64,000 nt of DNA, taken from assembly GCF_963668385.1 (NCBI RefSeq), contig NZ_OY764327.1, forward strand, positions 124,001-188,000. The letters run 5' to 3'. Below the pieces are notes generated by a model. The model worked only from the letters and a program-made list of their open reading frames with translations, was not told the DNA's origin and ran no database searches. The position numbers and the translations under genes are program-made. This DNA comes from an uncultured Carboxylicivirga sp. GTDB taxonomy: Bacteria > Bacteroidota > Bacteroidia > Bacteroidales > Marinilabiliaceae. Positions 45,885 to 55,162 of this stretch are shown one piece after another (the stretch's first letter is position 1; each line of letters begins with the position of its first letter).

Positions 45885-48800
45885 TTATTTCTTAATTACT
45901 TTCACTGTTTCAGCATAATTAGCTCCCGTTAAACGGATAAAATATACCCCTGAAGCCCAATCCGAACTAGCAATTCGTAATGAGTTACTATTAACCAAAT
46001 TAGAGGCAGAATAAACAGTAACCCCACTCATATCTACAACTTCCACAGCGTCAAAAGCAGCATTCCATTGTATAAAAAGTTCTTCAGAGAAAGGATTGAT
46101 AACATTAATATCATCATTATCTACATCATCAATACCGGTTGAAACATCTTCTACCACAATGGTATTAATTACCGATGTACTGCTAGCAATAATCTGATTG
46201 CTGTTTATAATGGGTTCTTGATTATCGTAACTAATATACACTACCCCACCTACTGCAGGTATTGTCAGTTGTGTTGACCAATCAATTTTATCAGCTGATA
46301 AGCTAAAAGGTTGCTCACTACTAACTGTTATATCCTCCGCTAAATCAGTACCGGTATAAGTGACTTCAGTAATTAAAAGATCGTTTTCTAAAACGAAGTC
46401 ATTAGTTGATAATAACTGGGAAGTAACTTCAATTAATGGAGATCCAACGGTAAGATCGTCAATCATAACACCCCGACCGAAATAAGAGGTTGCTTTAAAA
46501 CCAACATAATATTCGCTGCTAGCTTCAGGTAATTGAATATGTTCTACCGTCCAGTCAGGAATATTATCAGTATATGACGCCAACTGCTTCCATTCTCCCA
46601 AGGCAGAGGTTTTATAATACACCTCCATTACATCCTGATCAAAATCCCATTTAGGCTGAGCATGAGCAAATGACAACACCGGATTATTCAACCCTTCAAG
46701 GTTTAATTGTGGTGTGGTTAGAATTGTTGAATTTCCATCTGGACTCATACTGGTAAATGCCATATAAAATTCGCCTTCGTATGAATAAGATGGATATTGA
46801 ACAGTATTAAAATCTTCTTGTACGGTATTCCACTTAACTGATCCTGTTTGATACGACTGATCCCAGCATAAAGGGAAACCGAATTCAAAATTCTCGTTAA
46901 AAGGGAAATCTGAAACAATATTACAGATAACATATACCTCATAATCGGCAGAAGCAAAACAACCATTTTCATCAGTAACAAGAACGGAGAAAGGAAATGA
47001 TCCAGACTCAACCGGAGTTCCATATATCAATCCAGATGTTGACTCAAATTGTAAGCCTTCGGGTAATGCACCATTTGTAATTTCATAATTCACTACTTCG
47101 GTACTGTTATTGCTAACCTCAATAGCAAACGAATAATCTTCGTTGATACTAGCGGTAGGCAGTTTATCGTAATCAAAGGTGATAACCGGACAGCTTGATG
47201 CACTTAAATTAACATAGATAGTTGAAGCCAAAGGGTTAGTTAGTGCAATTTGCCCTGTTTGATGCCCGATGGTTGTTGGTAAAAAACGAATGTATAATTT
47301 ACCACCTTCTGGCACTAGGTTTACTTGTGTTCCCCAGCTAATATTATCTGACGAAACTTCAAATTCACCTTCGACACTAGCTGTAATATCTTCTTCAAGG
47401 TTAAATCCCTCTACTACTATTGTTTGTTCAGCTCCTGGTTGAGATAACACAGAAGACCCCTCAAGTTCTAATGATTTGGTTTCACAAGCAATACGAGGAC
47501 TCGTTGGATTAACCGAGGTTCCTGCTAAAGTCATCACTCCCAAATCCAATGGATCAAGCCATGTTTTCATTTGTGTTTGAGGACTATCGCCATAGTGATC
47601 CCAGTGAAACCAAAGTTTTCCGTAGTAATTATTACCATATAAGTTGGTACATGATGAATTTCCACCAGTTAGAGTACCAATCACCAGATGTTCGCTACTA
47701 AATAAGGGTGATCCAGAAGAACCACCTTCGGTAACAGAGTGTCCATTTGCTGTTTCAACAAATGAGAATAACCAGTGAGCACCAGTTGCACCAGTTACAG
47801 CTCCAGGCCAGGTACCTGAATCATAATTGCGGAATGTTGATATTTTTTTTATATCACCAGCCGGATGGTGAATACCTACACCAACGCCTTCTACTACCTC
47901 ATTTCTTCTATCCCAACCATTATAATACACATCCCAATCAAGAGGCACATCCTGAGTTAACTCAAGAAGTAACCCATCAGAACCACCATCAATAGGATCG
48001 GCTACTCGCACATCACAACCAATAATAGTATGTGTCTCCAAAGGCTGCTCATCCTGACAACCCGGAGATTCATAACCAAAAGTAAATTGCCAACGAGCAA
48101 AGTCATCTTCGGTAGAACCTTCGTAGCAGTGGTAGGCAGATAGTATGTAAGGTGTTAAGTCTTGTGCAGTATTATTAATAAGGGTTCCACTACATACATA
48201 CCATCCGGCACCAGCTGATCCGTTTGTTACATACATACTCATCTGACAAACACCTTTCTTTTCTGTTTGCCATTCGTCACCCTCAGTACAATTAATATTT
48301 ATCATACATGATGAAGATTCTCCTATTTCAGTGTTAACAGAAGCACTTTTTGGAAAACGTTTCACCACCACATTATCAAAAACATATCCCAATTTATCTA
48401 TTGAGATTACAGGCATGCTATCTAAGTCATTACCATCCAATATTTCCTTTCTGGTCTTTGTTGAAACATATTCTAAAATAATGTCATCACCCGCAACCAT
48501 TTCGGTCGAAAAGGCTCCTCCCTGTGGGTGTGTACTAGAAGAATAACCTCCGATTACATGTGATTTATCGGCACTATAAATATACAACTTACCACACTCA
48601 GGAATATAAAAATCATCATATGATAAAATAATTGCAATTGCATCCTCAGCTTTAATTCTAAGTTGCCACATCTCTCTACCATCAGGCAAAGTCGACCAAT
48701 CTCCCGAGCTTTCCATATCATACGATACAGGAATAGCCTTTGCAATACAAGGTGGGTTATTTGACTCTGTTTTACTTAACTGACTTTCAGCCTTAAGTCT

Positions 48801-48962
48801 GTCAACATTGAAATTAACATCTACTGAATTAACCGAAGGTAATTCTATTCTTTCCTTAAAACTAGGAGGAATACCCCCAAAGCTAACTTGTGAAAAGACA
48901 ACATTCCATTGCATCAGGCAGAAAAAAGCACCCAATGCCAGCACTTTTAATCGTGTTTTCAT
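45885..48962 (-). CDS. T9SS-secreted trypsin-like (lysyl endopeptidase-like) serine protease, copy 2
   Basis: At 1025 aa it has exactly the length of copy 1, with the triad at the same positions: His278 (LSAYHC), Asp329 (GGSDGLLLEL) and Ser416 (TEGGSSGSPLF). The signal peptide, propeptide region, Ig-like domains, anchor-J module and C-terminal T9SS domain follow the same order. The protease domain is the best conserved part, including TLINNTAQDLTPYIL, while the C-terminal Ig-like and sorting domains differ much more. Both copies therefore look active rather than one decaying. The anchor-J module could hold the protease to the partner adhesins or to substrate. Cleavage after Lys or Arg is a guess from the family. 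Confidence 0.9.
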   Translation of the reverse strand: MKTRLKVLALGAFFCLMQWNVVFSQVSFGGIPPSFKERIELPSVNSVDVNFNVDRLKAESQLSKTESNNPPCIAKAIPVSYDMESSGDWSTLPDGREMWQLRIKAEDAIAIILSYDDFYIPECGKLYIYSADKSHVIGGYSSSTHPQGGAFSTEMVAGDDIILEYVSTKTRKEILDGNDLDSMPVISIDKLGYVFDNVVVKRFPKSASVNTEIGESSSCMININCTEGDEWQTEKKGVCQMSMYVTNGSAGAGWYVCSGTLINNTAQDLTPYILSAYHCYEGSTEDDFARWQFTFGYESPGCQDEQPLETHTIIGCDVRVADPIDGGSDGLLLELTQDVPLDWDVYYNGWDRRNEVVEGVGVGIHHPAGDIKKISTFRNYDSGTWPGAVTGATGAHWLFSFVETANGHSVTEGGSSGSPLFSSEHLVIGTLTGGNSSCTNLYGNNYYGKLWFHWDHYGDSPQTQMKTWLDPLDLGVMTLAGTSVNPTSPRIACETKSLELEGSSVLSQPGAEQTIVVEGFNLEEDITASVEGEFEVSSDNISWGTQVNLVPEGGKLYIRFLPTTIGHQTGQIALTNPLASTIYVNLSASSCPVITFDYDKLPTASINEDYSFAIEVSNNSTEVVNYEITNGALPEGLQFESTSGLIYGTPVESGSFPFSVLVTDENGCFASADYEVYVICNIVSDFPFNENFEFGFPLCWDQSYQTGSVKWNTVQEDFNTVQYPSYSYEGEFYMAFTSMSPDGNSTILTTPQLNLEGLNNPVLSFAHAQPKWDFDQDVMEVYYKTSALGEWKQLASYTDNIPDWTVEHIQLPEASSEYYVGFKATSYFGRGVMIDDLTVGSPLIEVTSQLLSTNDFVLENDLLITEVTYTGTDLAEDITVSSEQPFSLSADKIDWSTQLTIPAVGGVVYISYDNQEPIINSNQIIASSTSVINTIVVEDVSTGIDDVDNDDINVINPFSEELFIQWNAAFDAVEVVDMSGVTVYSASNLVNSNSLRIASSDWASGVYFIRLTGANYAETVKVIKK

Positions 48963-49022
48963 TGATAATATTTATTAAATATTTCTTTTAAACAGGTTGA
49001 GAGTATGGCAGGCTGTTAGCAT

Positions 49023-49053
49023 TAATAGTCAGAGGAGTAACCCCTGACTATTA
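49023..49053 (-). promoter_or_regulatory. Intercistronic hairpin, cassette 2
   Basis: TAATAGTCAG (49023-49032) pairs perfectly with CTGACTATTA (49044-49053). It is in the same place as the cassette 1 hairpin. Two base pairs differ between the copies and both are compensated (G:C against T:A), so the stem rather than the sequence is kept. Confidence 0.7.
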
Positions 49054-49078
49054 AAAAAGTTTAAATCTATAGGACGAC

Positions 49079-52000
49079 TTACTTTGTAAGCTTTTTCACA
49101 ACTCTTTCTCCGTTAACAAATTCAATCACTACTAAATAAATTCCTTTAGCATAATTTGATGTTTGTATAATTAAATCGTTTTGTTTTGCTATTTCAACAC
49201 CAGCAGCATTATAAACAGCAACCGACTTAACTTCTTTATTTGTATCGATTGTAATTTGATTATCAAATGGGTTTGGATACACTTGTAATTCCGCCTGTGT
49301 TTGTTTTGGAATTGCTGTAGCCTGTAAAACCACATCAACAGTCAAATCTTGACCACTTACAGTAAACTGACCTTCAACAGTTGGATACTCAGTTGAACTA
49401 ACACTATAGTAATAAGTACCATCAGCTAAATCAGCATATACTTTTCCTTCTAAATCAGTAGTATACGTTTCAGTAACACCATCAATGCTTATTTGAGCAT
49501 TCGTCAATGGTGTTGAATTAGCAACCACATTGAATGTAACTATATGATTAGTAGTAAAAATATTTACATTATCAAGGTTAAGGAAAGCTTGCTCAGTACA
49601 ATCATAATGACGGAAAGCTACGAATACAATTTTACCTTTATAGTCACCTAGATCAACTGATTTATTTTCGATTCCAGTTTGAGTTAAAGTTTCTGTTAAA
49701 AGAGGAGTGAAAGACTCCAAATCAATTGATTCAGAAACAAGAATCTCATATTTCTCGGCAAAAAACTCACTATCAGTACTACCAATGTCAAATGTCATTT
49801 TAGTAGCATCAGACGAAACATATACTGCTGGAGTAATTAACCAGTTATCAGGTGTCAGGGCTAATCCATTAGGATCATCAAACGAAGCTGAACGAATCAA
49901 TTGACTTCCTTCAGTAGCATTTTCAGTTGAAAACTCCCAGTTAAAACCATCACCATCAGCATCTACTGTTTTCCAATCTTCAAAAGATATTTCATCCGAC
50001 TCAAATCCCATTGTATATGGTATATGGTAAGCTTCTTTAAGTTCCATATCAACCGACAAATCATTATCATCAATTGCTGTTTCGCTCTCTACAGCAAAAT
50101 TAACTTCTACTGTATAGGTCTCATCTGTTGGTAATTCAAAATCCGGAGCAACCACAATATCCTGAGATTCGCCAGATGTTAATAAACCAATCCATTCAAC
50201 AGCAGTTTGAGCTTCACCATTCACACTCCAATTGATGGTTGCATTGGTTATATCCTGCATTCCTTTATTGGTAACCGATACAGTAACATCATTAGCAACT
50301 GTTTGGTACCCCCAAACAAAAGATGGTAATTTAATCGCATCTACCGACGCATCATACATAAATCCTTCGGCAATACTTAAATCATCAATATAAATATTTG
50401 ACCATGATGAAGTACTCAAACCTTCAAAAACGAAGAACCCTTCATTAAGCTCACGACAATCTGCCCAGAATTCATAATGATACCAACCAGCTTCTTGAAC
50501 AACAGGCTCTAAAGTTATTGATCTGTTTACTGTACCTAAAAGATTTGCACCTTCAACAGATGGCTGATCATTTAAATACACATTTAGCTTATCGGCATTA
50601 TCGATATAATATTGGCTATCATCGCGAAATAACCAGAATGACACTTTATAATATTCACCTGACAAATTAACATTTGGAGTAATTAACGTGGCTGACGCAC
50701 CATCATAGGCCTTAAAATCCAAAACAGCAGAACCACTATGAGCTGTTGTTTCAGGAGTATATAAATTACCTGTTGCCACAGTCCACTCAGTTAAAGCATT
50801 TTTAGTTACATCCCAATAGTCAGGAAATCCAGTCCAATCCTCAAATCCCATATCCAAAGGTAATTCCTGTGGCGTGGCGGAATATACAAGAGCTGAAAAC
50901 GATTTGCTGTTATTACCATCAAAATCATCAGATTCTAATACAACTGAGAAATCTGCAGATGGATAGCCGTTATCTGCATTCCAGGTATAGTTTACTATTG
51001 TTTGTTCACCAGCAGCTAACACACCTGTTGAGATCTCATTAGTAATAACTTCTCCATTCAAACTAAGAGTAATATTCTTAGATACTGCTTCCAAACCTTT
51101 ATTCTGAACAGAAATAGAGAAAGTTAGATTATCTCCTTCATACAATGTTCCCTCATTTGAAACACTAAAATCAACCATTTCAAAATCATCACTTACAGGC
51201 ACTATTGCAGGACCATAAACTTTATCAAGTCCCATACTTCCATAATCACCTACTACCTCAAATGCCATATAACGTTGCCCCAAATGGTCTGCATTTTCAG
51301 TATCACTAAATTTAATACTATAAGGTAACGATGTATAAACAGCTGTATTATTTATTGTTTCAAGAACATCCCATTGTTGACCATCAACAGAAGTTGAAAT
51401 CTCAACAGTACCATATATGTATGCATCAAAGCAAAGAGAATCACCCGATAGTATATTAACTTTAGGCGTAATCAATTTTGCACCTACAGCATAAGTTGAG
51501 ACACTTTTTGAACCATGTGTAATATAACTATAGATATTTGGTTGCCATAGATTATCTCCTTCTGCTGTCCAATATACAGGAGGGAATGCATCACCTTCGA
51601 AACTCTCTAACAAAGCATCAGCAGGATAAAACATAACAGATCCACCCATTTCATTATTACCAAGAAAGTCGTCGGCAGGCGTTGAAACAGAAACAAATTG
51701 ATTTCCTAAACTACCGACAAATACCTGATTAACTTGAGTCTCTTGCCCGGCAGGAAGTGATATTGTTTCGGTAGCAACTGTTACACCACCCATTTTAAAA
51801 GCAATCTCCTGATCGTTAAGGTCATTAGTACCATTATTTTTAACAATTGCAGATACAGCAATTTCATCACCATCCATCACAAAAGGATAATCAGATGGAA
51901 GTTCAATACCCTGAACCTGTAAATCATTATCATACTTTACTAATTCTGGTCCTACAATATCATCAAAATAAAAATTGATATAACCATCATTATCTAACAC

Positions 52001-52498
52001 CTCGAATGCAATATAGATAGGTTGATCAATATATTCAGACAGGTCAATTGTATGAATCTCCCAATTATTAGTAATTCCATCTTCAGGCGCAGATGCTCCA
52101 GAAGGTAAACCAATCAACTCACTAGAAAAGTCGGCAACATTCGTATAATCAGTAGATACTAAAACTTTCAATTCTCTACCTTCATAATTATTAACACCTG
52201 AACGTACTCGAAATGATAATTGACTATTTTGTGCTGTAGGTAATAATAGTGGACTAATTAAATAAGTATCCATACTGTTGTACCCCATACTAAACCCAGC
52301 AACATGGTTTAATGGCTCAGAATCTGGTTCCTCTAACCGTTCCAGAACAGTTGTTCCAACAGTTGTTTTCTGTAGCCAATTCTCTGGTGGAAAAACATCC
52401 CCTTCAAAATCCTCACTTAGTAAAGCTCCTCCTGTCTGAGCAAAACTTGTGCTTATCCCCAAAAGAATAAATAAAAATAACGCGTAGATTTTTCGCAT
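49079..52498 (-). CDS. T9SS-secreted cleaved-adhesin/choice-of-anchor J protein, copy 2
   Basis: I start the gene at the ATG at 52496-52498, giving 1139 aa and the signal MRKIYALFLF...SFAQ. A longer frame begins at a GTG at 52534, but that codon touches the -7 box and lies upstream of the expected transcription start. Four anchor-J/cleaved-adhesin modules, CARDB-like spacers, a CarboxypepD-like domain (about 990-1055) and a T9SS sorting domain with VYPNPF are in the same order as in copy 1. The fourth module (DADGDGFNWEFSTEN onward) is the best conserved between copies. The likely role is surface adhesion or substrate capture for the co-transcribed protease. Confidence 0.88.
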   Translation of the reverse strand: MRKIYALFLFILLGISTSFAQTGGALLSEDFEGDVFPPENWLQKTTVGTTVLERLEEPDSEPLNHVAGFSMGYNSMDTYLISPLLLPTAQNSQLSFRVRSGVNNYEGRELKVLVSTDYTNVADFSSELIGLPSGASAPEDGITNNWEIHTIDLSEYIDQPIYIAFEVLDNDGYINFYFDDIVGPELVKYDNDLQVQGIELPSDYPFVMDGDEIAVSAIVKNNGTNDLNDQEIAFKMGGVTVATETISLPAGQETQVNQVFVGSLGNQFVSVSTPADDFLGNNEMGGSVMFYPADALLESFEGDAFPPVYWTAEGDNLWQPNIYSYITHGSKSVSTYAVGAKLITPKVNILSGDSLCFDAYIYGTVEISTSVDGQQWDVLETINNTAVYTSLPYSIKFSDTENADHLGQRYMAFEVVGDYGSMGLDKVYGPAIVPVSDDFEMVDFSVSNEGTLYEGDNLTFSISVQNKGLEAVSKNITLSLNGEVITNEISTGVLAAGEQTIVNYTWNADNGYPSADFSVVLESDDFDGNNSKSFSALVYSATPQELPLDMGFEDWTGFPDYWDVTKNALTEWTVATGNLYTPETTAHSGSAVLDFKAYDGASATLITPNVNLSGEYYKVSFWLFRDDSQYYIDNADKLNVYLNDQPSVEGANLLGTVNRSITLEPVVQEAGWYHYEFWADCRELNEGFFVFEGLSTSSWSNIYIDDLSIAEGFMYDASVDAIKLPSFVWGYQTVANDVTVSVTNKGMQDITNATINWSVNGEAQTAVEWIGLLTSGESQDIVVAPDFELPTDETYTVEVNFAVESETAIDDNDLSVDMELKEAYHIPYTMGFESDEISFEDWKTVDADGDGFNWEFSTENATEGSQLIRSASFDDPNGLALTPDNWLITPAVYVSSDATKMTFDIGSTDSEFFAEKYEILVSESIDLESFTPLLTETLTQTGIENKSVDLGDYKGKIVFVAFRHYDCTEQAFLNLDNVNIFTTNHIVTFNVVANSTPLTNAQISIDGVTETYTTDLEGKVYADLADGTYYYSVSSTEYPTVEGQFTVSGQDLTVDVVLQATAIPKQTQAELQVYPNPFDNQITIDTNKEVKSVAVYNAAGVEIAKQNDLIIQTSNYAKGIYLVVIEFVNGERVVKKLTK

Positions 52499-52533
52499 AA
52501 TTAAATTCTTTAAATTAATAACAATGACAGCCA

Positions 52534-52541
52534 CAAAACTA
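52534..52541 (-). promoter_or_regulatory. -7 box (TAGTTTTG) of the cassette 2 operon
   Basis: The minus strand reads TAGTTTTG, identical to the cassette 1 box and about 36 bases before the chosen ATG. No -33 TTTG is found at the normal spacing. Confidence 0.5.
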
Positions 52542-52584
52542 TTTATATACCCCCTTAGAAGAAAAAAAACACTATAGATTTATA

Positions 52585-52694
52585 ATAGATCTATACTATT
52601 TTTAAGATATCATTTAAATTTTATTTATACTTTTGTTCAACAATAACTTACACTACAACATAACCCAATAATGCATCTATTTTCTAATAGATTT
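52585..52694. repeat. ATAGAT/ATCTAT operator-like repeats
   Basis: A perfect 10-base palindrome ATAGATCTAT lies at 52585-52594. ATCTATT (52677-52683) and AATAGAT (52688-52694) form an inverted repeat with a four-base spacer. Both flank the regulator's -7 box at 52628-52635. They could be autoregulatory sites, though AT-rich sequence makes chance matches easier. Confidence 0.4.
52628..52635 (+). promoter_or_regulatory. -7 box (TACTTTTG) of regulator 2
   Basis: TACTTTTG matches TANNTTTG. It would give a leader of roughly 210 bases before the regulator. The local sequence resembles that around the regulator 1 box. No clear -33 element is present. Confidence 0.4.
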
Positions 52695-52851
52695 TAGTAT
52701 ATATAATTCAAGAATTAGGCATGTTTTTAAACTCAAGAGGAGGTTGTTAAATAAAAAATACTCAATATAAAAAATCACCCCTTTTAATTACAAAAGGAAG
52801 TTTTAAAAAAGCTATCATCACAAGCGAACCCCCATTAAAAAACACTATACT

Positions 52852-54591
52852 TTGAAAAAATATCGAATGTTACAGTCCTTAAAACAATTTATATCTCAAA
52901 TACTTTTTTTCACACTAGTATCTACAAATATTCTAGCACAAAATAAGTCTGTTTGGAAACCAGCTTACGCTCCTTTCGATTCAATTACTAATATTATGGA
53001 AGGATTAAATGAACGTGATCCGGAATTACCACGACTTCTAAATGAACTATACAGCATATCACAAGACACCAATATTCCCATACTCAAGTATCGATGTTTT
53101 TATTGGGAAGCTTTAATTCAACGCAAACAATTTAATCGAATTGATTCATCAAGTATGCAAAAGTTGAAAAATGCAATTATTTACATGGATTCTTCCGAAT
53201 ATCTATTCGATTACACGCGGATTCGTTTTTTAATGTTGAACCCAACCAGTACAGAAGATAGTTACATCCATCAATATGAAACATACACGCAATTCTTAGA
53301 TTTATTCAAAGAATCCGGAGATATAAAATACCAGGCTAATGTCAATAGATGGTTAGGTATTCTTATGTCGGAATTAAACGAACCACAAATTGCCCTCAAT
53401 TATCTGGAAACAGCAAATAAACTATATAATACAATTGGAGCAAACTCATTATCTAATTCCAATTCTATAAATATGTCTGTAATTTACAATAAACTCGGTC
53501 ATAAAGACAAGGCAATTGAAATACTACAAGCATTATTAAAAAGCAATCAAATTAAAAATGACACTATCCTTTTAATCGCAATATATTCCAATCTATCAAA
53601 CTTAACAGATAGCATCAACAAAAGACAACTATATCAGATTAAAGCGTACAATTTAGCAAAGCTATATGGCAAAAATCCTTATCAATATCACCTTACAAAA
53701 TTTAATTTAGGAAGCTTTTTCCTTTCGAAAAACAATATTGACAGTGCTTACATCATTTATAACGACACCTACGAATTTGCCCGCCGAAACAACATAGCAC
53801 GCTTAATGATTCCATCAATTGAAGGCCTATCTAACGTATATAAAGCAAAAGGCGATTGGGAGAAAGCATATAAATTTCAGAAACAATATAATGCTGTAGC
53901 TGACAGCATACGTGGCATTGATAAAATATCCGAAATTAATAAAATGGAATCAGGATTAGCTATTAAAGAATACCAAAACAAGCTAATTATAGAACAACAA
54001 AAAAACGAACTTAATCACAAGCAAAATGTCATCATAGGTATTTTATTATTCTCATTAATAGTGATCGCCTTCTTTATCACACTCTCCGTATGGCAAAAAA
54101 ACAGAATAACTGCCAGCCAATTAAAAAATGAAGAATTACAAAATGAAAAATTACAACAGGAAATAGACTTACGTAATCGAGAATTAAGCGCTACATCGCT
54201 TATTTTAAGCGAAAAGAATGGCATAATGGGTAATATCCTAACTTTAATAGAAAAGTTTAGAAAAAACGGAGAAATGAGTAACCCAAGCGAGGGTACTCTT
54301 CGCAAATTAATTAATAACAATCTTCAAACCGAAAGTGAATGGGAATCTTTTAAATTACACTTTGAAAAAGTACATCCAGACTTCTTTACCAAATTAAAAT
54401 CTCTACACCCTAATTTATCCGAAAACGAGCTAAAACTATGCGCATACATTCGAATTGGAATGACATCAAAACAAATTAGCAATATGATATCAGTTCTTCC
54501 AAACACTATTAACACTAACAGATACCTTATACGAAAAAAAGTACAATTACAAGGAAAGGAATCTTTAGATGAGTATATCCGATCGATATAG
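52852..54591 (+). CDS. Membrane-anchored TPR regulator with LuxR-like HTH, copy 2
   Basis: The paralogue of regulator 1 is 579 aa from a TTG start. An ATG at 52867 gives 574 aa and is at least as good. It has a signal-like segment ending at NILAQ, a helical TPR sensor region, one membrane segment (about 391-413), a coiled coil, and a C-terminal HTH with LSENELKLCAYIRIGMTSKQIS. The HTH and linker are nearly identical to copy 1 in protein but not in DNA, so the two regulators may share DNA-recognition properties. The sensor half differs more, which could mean different signals. It converges on the tRNA operon with a shared terminator between them. Confidence 0.85.
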   Translation: MKKYRMLQSLKQFISQILFFTLVSTNILAQNKSVWKPAYAPFDSITNIMEGLNERDPELPRLLNELYSISQDTNIPILKYRCFYWEALIQRKQFNRIDSSSMQKLKNAIIYMDSSEYLFDYTRIRFLMLNPTSTEDSYIHQYETYTQFLDLFKESGDIKYQANVNRWLGILMSELNEPQIALNYLETANKLYNTIGANSLSNSNSINMSVIYNKLGHKDKAIEILQALLKSNQIKNDTILLIAIYSNLSNLTDSINKRQLYQIKAYNLAKLYGKNPYQYHLTKFNLGSFFLSKNNIDSAYIIYNDTYEFARRNNIARLMIPSIEGLSNVYKAKGDWEKAYKFQKQYNAVADSIRGIDKISEINKMESGLAIKEYQNKLIIEQQKNELNHKQNVIIGILLFSLIVIAFFITLSVWQKNRITASQLKNEELQNEKLQQEIDLRNRELSATSLILSEKNGIMGNILTLIEKFRKNGEMSNPSEGTLRKLINNNLQTESEWESFKLHFEKVHPDFFTKLKSLHPNLSENELKLCAYIRIGMTSKQISNMISVLPNTINTNRYLIRKKVQLQGKESLDEYIRSI

Positions 54592-54605
54592 ATCGGATAC
54601 AAAAC

Positions 54606-54641
54606 AAAAAAAGGGAAGACTCATAAGAATCTTCCCTTTTT
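54606..54641. terminator. Bidirectional terminator between regulator 2 and the tRNA operon
   Basis: AAGGGAAGA (54611-54619) pairs with TCTTCCCTT (54630-54638). A runs precede and T runs follow, so it works in both directions and serves both the regulator and the tRNA genes. Confidence 0.85.
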
Positions 54642-54645
54642 CTTG

Positions 54646-54720
54646 TCGGGGTACCAGGATTCGAACCTGGGACCCCCTGGTCCCAAACCAGGTGCGCTAA
54701 CCGGACTGCGCTACACCCCG
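54646..54720 (-). tRNA. tRNA-Pro (TGG), copy 1
   Basis: A 75-nt cloverleaf reads on the minus strand with acceptor stem CGGGGTG/TACCCCG, discriminator A and T-loop TTCGAAT. The anticodon loop TTTGGGA has anticodon TGG (at 54683-54685). CCA is not encoded. It is identical to the next copy, 127 bases upstream in transcription. Confidence 0.97.
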
Positions 54721-54772
54721 AATTAATAATTCAATAAAATGTGAACTTTCCGATTTAAAGTTCAAAATATAG

Positions 54773-54847
54773 TCGGGGTACCAGGATTCGAACCTGGGAC
54801 CCCCTGGTCCCAAACCAGGTGCGCTAACCGGACTGCGCTACACCCCG
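54773..54847 (-). tRNA. tRNA-Pro (TGG), copy 2
   Basis: All 75 bases are identical to the other tRNA-Pro gene, with the anticodon at 54810-54812. It lies 12 bases after tRNA-Ser in the same transcript. Confidence 0.97.
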
Positions 54848-54859
54848 AAACAATATCAG

Positions 54860-54946
54860 CGGAGAGTGGGGGATTCGAACCCCCGGTACGGTTGCCCGTA
54901 CGTCAGTTTAGCAAACTGGTGGTTTCAGCCACTCACCCAACTCTCC
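54860..54946 (-). tRNA. tRNA-Ser (GCT)
   Basis: An 87-nt type II tRNA has acceptor stem GGAGAGT/ACTCTCC, discriminator G and a long variable arm. The anticodon loop TTGCTAA has anticodon GCT (at 54910-54912). It is the first gene of the tRNA operon. Confidence 0.97.
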
Positions 54947-55030
54947 ATTACTTGTTTTTTACTCTCACTTTTAAGAGTAACAATCACTCCTGAACTCCTC
55001 TATCGTACGCCCCGTTTGCGATTGCGTTTG

Positions 55031-55061
55031 CAAAAGTAGTAAATAGAATCATATCTCCAAA
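55031..55061 (-). promoter_or_regulatory. Promoter of the tRNA operon
   Basis: On the minus strand TTTG (55058-55061), a 19-base spacer and TACTTTTG (55031-55038) match the Bacteroidota consensus TTTG-N19-TANNTTTG in full. It is the best promoter match I found in the window and is about 85 bases before tRNA-Ser. Confidence 0.7.
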
Positions 55062-55130
55062 AACTTTTTAAAAAATTTGAGACTTATTTTTCTTACTTCT
55101 TTTTACGACTTGAATTAACTATTTAAAAGT

Positions 55131-55158
55131 CAAAAAAAAAGCTCCAATTGGAGCTTTA
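55131..55158 (-). terminator. Terminator of the floA operon
   Basis: AAAGCTCC-AATT-GGAGCTTT followed by a T run on the minus strand lies directly after the floA stop codon. Confidence 0.85.
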
Positions 55159-55162
55159 AAAA

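Larger units (their letters stand above)
52499..52851. promoter_or_regulatory. Divergent promoter region of cassette 2
   Basis: This 353-base gap separates the operon start from the regulator. It has -7 boxes for both directions. The operator-like GTATTTTAATAC of cassette 1 is absent. Instead there are ATAGAT/ATCTAT repeats between 52585 and 52694. There is no protein gene. Confidence 0.5.

Noticed and set aside
52499-52534. Longer N-terminus of the cassette 2 adhesin from a GTG at 52534
   Set aside because: The codon touches the -7 box and lies upstream of the expected transcript start. The extra residues lack signal-peptide character, and the internal ATG gives the same 1139-aa length as the paralogue.
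22613-54591. Mobile element as the cause of the cassette duplication
   Set aside because: No transposase, integrase, terminal repeats or target-site duplication was found at the ends of either copy.
22663-54591. CRISPR array or short tandem-repeat array within the repetitive region
   Set aside because: The repeats are diverged protein modules of about 175 codons, not short direct repeats with spacers.
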